From positions 1-64,000 of the forward strand of contig JAPYMA010002772.1 of the NCBI GenBank assembly GCA_035041965.1: a DNA stretch of 64,000 nucleotides. The letters run 5' to 3'. The notes under the pieces were generated by a model. That model made no database searches. It had not been told where the DNA came from and was given only the letters and a program-made list of their open reading frames with translations. The stretch comes from Anisakis pegreffii (Eukaryota > Nematoda > Chromadorea > Rhabditida > Anisakidae). A program made the position numbers and the translations under genes. Of this stretch, positions 62,875 through 64,000 are shown one piece after another. The first letter of the stretch is position 1. Each line of letters starts with the position of its first letter.

Positions 62875-64000
62875 TTTAAGTTGGCCTCTTATTAGAGAAA
62901 TGAAAATGATAATTCAATATCGAGTATCACTTGTGTCGTGAAAGTTTTGCCGGCAATAATCAATCCTCTGTAATCTGATTATCGATAGGCAGTTACTAAT
63001 CACTTGAAAAATTCGTGTTTCTTTATTCACCGATAACTCAACAGAGAGTTAGTTCTGTTTCTCAGCGCAAACGTATTTACCGTACACTCTTCAGAAATGT
63101 TTCTTCACTTGTAGCATCCATTTCTCAATTTCACTGCTTGCGAATATGATTCTGTTCTGCATCAGCTGTATACGTCAACTACCTCATGATGTGCAGGCTG
63201 CATTAAAAGGATATTGCACTACGTATAAACATAATAACTCACGTTGGTGATTTGAGCTAATCTCTTGATCGTTTCTATACATAATGGTGCCTTGGGGGCA
63301 TATAATATCGAGCGCCTATCGTTTATTGAAGATACATCCGCTGAAATTGAGTTATTCATTAGAAAAACGAACGAACGAGCTTCGTTCATTTGCAAAAGTT
63401 CAGTTCACAGACAAACATTTCGTTATGTCGATCTATAATAAGGCCTAAGGCATTACCATCAGTAAGGTGAGCTTTCTGACATTCTGGTTTTTTAGAGTAT
63501 CCATCATTCGAATGGAATTGTAGCATCTTTAACCGAATGGATCAATATTTCTTCTTTTGAGTCACGAAATGAATTTATTTGTGGTAGTGAATGTAAGAAT
63601 TTAGTATTAATTTGCTGTTTTACTGCAGAAAAGTTTTTAACATCATCGGAAACGAATAATGTCACGGAATCATCGACTGAGAGCAATAAACGAGAGGCGG
63701 ACGGAACTTTCGAAGGGTTATTAAACTGAGACGTTTTGTTAGAAAAAAATCGCGTACAGTGCTTCGGAATGGGTTTATTAAACATTTTGCTTCATATTTT
63801 CGATATGAGAAGACAGAAAAAAAGGAATATCCACAGTAATAGAGAGATTTGGAATCTCTCAAAAAATTTCAGTTGAATTGCAGCGCAGAAAAGCTGTGTA
63901 AATCTAAAACGTGCTCGTTAATCCCTAACCGTTTTTTGTGAATAGCACAAGGGAGCACATGAGTCAGAAGACAGATTCTGAAGTCAAAATTATTTCGAAA
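62875..64000. other. Right end of window, no gene firmly supported
   Basis: About 1.1 kb upstream of the minus-strand gene. A 93-codon minus frame with a true ATG (63504-63785, starting MFNKPIPKHCTRFFSNKTSQ) is moderately protein-like, with a possible internal donor GTTAAA, but nothing ties it to another exon in the window. Confidence 0.3.

Noticed and set aside
1..64000. CRISPR arrays, operons with ribosome binding sites, phage or bacterial genes
   Set aside because: The window is intron-containing animal DNA; no regularly spaced repeats or prokaryotic gene architecture are present.
1..64000. tRNA and rRNA genes
   Set aside because: No stretch with a convincing A/B box pair, cloverleaf or rRNA-like core sequence was seen by eye. 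A tRNAscan-SE or Infernal run would be decisive.

Overview
This window is eukaryotic and most likely nematode nuclear DNA. It is AT-rich, its genes are broken into many short exons, and the introns follow GT..AG rules. Acceptors are often TTTCAG but also GAAG or TTAAG. Several gene families fit a nematode: a DUF1679/CHK kinase-like protein, a TIL-domain cysteine-rich secreted protein and a DPY-21/RSBN1-type JmjC protein. I could not place it to species or clade. All gene models below were spliced by hand. Those called confidently keep one open phase through every exon, and the summed exon lengths are divisible by three.

Left part (1-21.6 kb). After a (CATTAC)n tract comes a phase-consistent but unidentified + strand gene, open at the window edge (124-1559), with one further possible exon pair to 1955. 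A 17-exon coiled-coil gene follows (5311-9943, +), with a 155-bp GC-rich hAT-like MITE in its third intron. Next is a 4-exon cysteine-rich secreted protein with a TIL domain (10943-12529, +). From 12.5 to 21.6 kb I see no gene. That stretch holds a decayed mariner element with 25-bp inverted ends, two more copies of the GC-rich repeat, a 38-bp near-perfect palindrome and ATT-rich simple repeats.

Middle (21.6-42.4 kb) is the dense, well-recognised part. It holds an RFWD3-type E3 ubiquitin ligase (21637-25807, -), the 26S proteasome lid subunit Rpn7/PSMD6 (26897-29507, +), the histone chaperone/PP2A inhibitor SET (31190-33156, -) and a 19-exon DPY-21/RSBN1-family H4K20 demethylase (35018-42406, +). 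RFWD3 and PSMD6 diverge from a shared 1.1-kb spacer, and both act in ubiquitin-proteasome biology. SET and the demethylase also diverge, and both act on chromatin. These pairings are suggestive, not proof of co-regulation.

Right part (42.4-64 kb). A DUF1679/CHK kinase-like gene (45410-49258, -) has a possible small gene just downstream (44617-45021, -). Three exons of an unidentified gene end at 49950 (-). A coiled-coil/Ser-rich protein gene follows (54760-57407, -), then an unidentified ~560-residue protein gene (59745-62874, -) with another copy of the GC-rich MITE in its second intron. There is a 39-bp x 3 tandem repeat at 53660 and a nested inverted repeat at 57575. I found no rRNA, tRNA, CRISPR, viral or prokaryotic elements.
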